Shown here: in pieces, positions 62,734 to 64,000 of the stretch
How positions within the stretch are numbered: the stretch's first letter is position 1
How the letters are laid out: the number at the start of each line of letters is the position of its first letter
Source: Myxococcales bacterium
Lineage (GTDB): Bacteria; Myxococcota_A; Polyangia; Palsa-1104
Direction of reading: 5' to 3'
NCBI GenBank assembly: GCA_028287105.1
Contig: JAQBQH010000334.1
Span: 17,586-81,585, forward strand
Length of the DNA stretch: 64,000 bases
Made by a program: the position numbers and the translations under genes
Notes under the pieces: model-generated
Seen by the model: the letters and a program-made list of their open reading frames with translations, nothing else
What the model was told of the DNA's origin: nothing
The model's database searches: none

Positions 62734-63960
62734 ATGCGCGTGGGCGTCGTCTGGTTGGCCATGGCAGCGGGTGGCGTGATGGGCGCGGTCGGCTGCTTCG
62801 CGGGGCCGCCGGGTGGTGGTGGCGGCGGCGCGGGTGGCGGCGGTGCGGGTGGCGGCGGTGCGGGTGGTGGCGGCGGAGTCGGCGTCGAAGGCGCGCTCCT
62901 GTTCGCCCCGCAGACTGCGATCCCCACCGCGTCGGGCCGCGTGGCCGTCACCGGCGACGTCAACAAGGACAGCCGTGCCGACCTCGTCGTCGGCGGCAAT
63001 GGCCCGACCGGCGACGGCGGCAACGCCCTCCTCGGCTCGGGCACCGGCAGCTTCACCACCGGCGCGCTCTTCTCCACCGTCGCGCAGCCGAGTTGGTTCG
63101 CGCTCGGGGACTTGAACGGCGACGGCAACCTCGACCTCGTGGCGGCGCTCGGCTCCGGCGCCGCCTTCGGCAACGTCGCGCTCGCCCTCGGCAACGGCGC
63201 CGGCGGCTTCGCCATGGCGTCGGGCCTCGTCGGCGAGCCACAGCCTATCTCGGTGGTCACCGGCGACTTCAACCAAGACGGCAAGAGCGACGTCGCGACC
63301 GCCAACGGCAACGGCGGAGCCGGCACCGGCGCCAGCGTGTTCCTCTCGGGCAGGACGACGCACGACAACTACAACGTCGGCCGCGCCCCCGCGGTCATCG
63401 CCAGCGGCGACTGGAACGGCGACGGTCAGATTGATCTCGTCGTCGGCGGCGGCGACGCGACCAGCGGCAACTTCACCATCCTCCTCGGCAAGGCCGACGG
63501 CAGCTTCGGTGCGCTCGGCATGGTCGCGTTGACGCGCGCAGCCGTGGCCCTCGGCTCCGGCGACCTCGACGGCGACGGCCGGCTGGACCTCGTCGTCGGC
63601 CTCGGCGGCGGCGACATCCTCGTGGCACTCGGCAAGGGCGACGGGACCTTTACGCTCGGCGCGACGGTGCACGCGCTCTCGGGCCCCGGCGCGGTCACGC
63701 ACGTCGTCGTCGCCGACTTCAACGGCGGCGGACGCCTCGACGTCGCGACCCTCGTGCTACCCGCCGCCGGGCAGGCCTACCTCACCGTGCTCCTCGGCAA
63801 TGGCAACGGCACGCTGCAGGCGCCCGTCAAATTCGGCACGTTCGACACGACCGGGATCACCGCGGCGTCGCTGACGAGCGGCGACTACGACGGCGACGGC
63901 CGCCGCGATCTCGCGGTCGCGCACGGCAATGTCGACCTCTTCCTCAATCGCTCGCGCTAA
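62734..63960 (+). CDS. FG-GAP/VCBS-repeat lipoprotein, seven-bladed propeller
   Basis: 408 residues. Signal with lipobox GAVGC, then a Gly/Ala linker encoded by 15-nt repeats. The mature part has seven calcium-binding D-x-(N/D)-x-D-G-x-x-D units: 'DVNKDSRADLV', 'DLNGDGNLDLV', 'DFNQDGKSDVA', 'DWNGDGQIDLV', 'DLDGDGRLDLV', 'DFNGGGRLDVA' (one Asp replaced by Gly) and 'DYDGDGRRDLA'. Seven units match one closed beta-propeller of the integrin-alpha type. Probably a surface-exposed binding protein. The last 40 bases of the window hold no identified gene. Confidence 0.9.
   Translation: MRVGVVWLAMAAGGVMGAVGCFAGPPGGGGGGAGGGGAGGGGAGGGGGVGVEGALLFAPQTAIPTASGRVAVTGDVNKDSRADLVVGGNGPTGDGGNALLGSGTGSFTTGALFSTVAQPSWFALGDLNGDGNLDLVAALGSGAAFGNVALALGNGAGGFAMASGLVGEPQPISVVTGDFNQDGKSDVATANGNGGAGTGASVFLSGRTTHDNYNVGRAPAVIASGDWNGDGQIDLVVGGGDATSGNFTILLGKADGSFGALGMVALTRAAVALGSGDLDGDGRLDLVVGLGGGDILVALGKGDGTFTLGATVHALSGPGAVTHVVVADFNGGGRLDVATLVLPAAGQAYLTVLLGNGNGTLQAPVKFGTFDTTGITAASLTSGDYDGDGRRDLAVAHGNVDLFLNRSR
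62821..62865. repeat. Three 15-nt tandem repeats encoding a Gly-rich linker
   Basis: GGCGGCGGCGCGGGT at 62821, then two identical GGCGGCGGTGCGGGT copies at 62836 and 62851. Encodes GGGAG units just after the lipid-attachment cysteine of the FG-GAP lipoprotein. Confidence 0.85.
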
Positions 63961-64000
63961 AGCAGGAACAGGCTGCGGTTCGTCAGGCCCCGACGGAGGG

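Overview
The window is a high-GC bacterial chromosome segment, dense with genes on both strands. Its gene content points to a myxobacterium-like lineage (Myxococcota, formerly Deltaproteobacteria). Supporting signs are a zinc-ribbon Ser/Thr kinase fused to an ATPase and TPR domain, several 'FecR/PEGA/AgmX-like', cysteine-rich and FG-GAP lipoproteins, tandem DUF4328 proteins, an F0-only ATP synthase cluster, and the order tRNA-Gln, prs, rplY, pth, rpsF, rpsR, rplI, dnaB. The assignment rests on gene families and order, not on a marker tree. No insertion sequence, prophage, rRNA or CRISPR array was seen, and no stretch longer than 300 bases lacks a gene.

Layout. 1-3784 (minus): coaX and four downstream genes chained by 4-nt overlaps and ending in a LysR regulator cut by the window edge. 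3957-10375 (plus): a DUF2378/V4R-like protein, a DUF2254 membrane protein with a coiled-coil lipoprotein, a REC-GAF-HD-GYP regulator, and a Tat-tagged small subunit paired with an amidase. 10377-12199 (minus): two exported proteins. 12260-20896 (plus): gyrA, hemL, a TMTC-like mannosyltransferase, atpZ-atpI-atpB-atpE, and a double aspartyl protease with a PDZ domain. 20929-25707 (minus): moaC, an aldehyde dehydrogenase, trxB, a cNMP-binding protein, a DUF1415 protein and a thioredoxin-like protein. 25744-33654: a small lipoprotein, two DUF4328 paralogues, glmS, a cysteine-rich lipoprotein and the kinase. 33790-39393 (plus): tRNA-Gln, prs and the ribosomal/replication block, interrupted by a minus-strand rhodanese gene with an in-frame UGA. 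39568-42809: an M43 metalloprotease and an ECF sigma/FecR pair. 42893-48956 (plus): a nucleoside catabolism operon (deoC, deoB, pyrimidine-nucleoside phosphorylase, purine-nucleoside phosphorylase, cdd, aminohydrolase). 48935-52867 (minus): mocA, xdhC, a D-aminoacylase-like amidohydrolase and a nitrilase. 52921-63960: zinc-finger membrane proteins around a thioredoxin, a fused xanthine-dehydrogenase-type molybdoenzyme, an outer-membrane barrel, an MBL-fold hydrolase, lipoproteins, a threonine-synthase-like PLP enzyme and SsnA.

How the genes work together. The deo block should turn (deoxy)nucleosides into free bases plus pentose phosphates that DeoC cleaves. The next 15 kb adds deaminases, a molybdenum hydroxylase with its maturation factors (mocA, xdhC), SsnA, a PLP enzyme and a nitrilase, which together resemble the selenium-dependent molybdenum hydroxylase / purine degradation gene sets. 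Independently, the rhodanese at 37545-37934 reads as a selenoprotein, so selenium use is the connecting hypothesis for this window.

A second genome-wide feature is transcriptional. At least fifteen genes have a -10-like hexamer, often TGC-TACAnT, only 6-9 nt before the start codon, which predicts leaderless mRNAs. This signal also suggests a revised start for the kinase.
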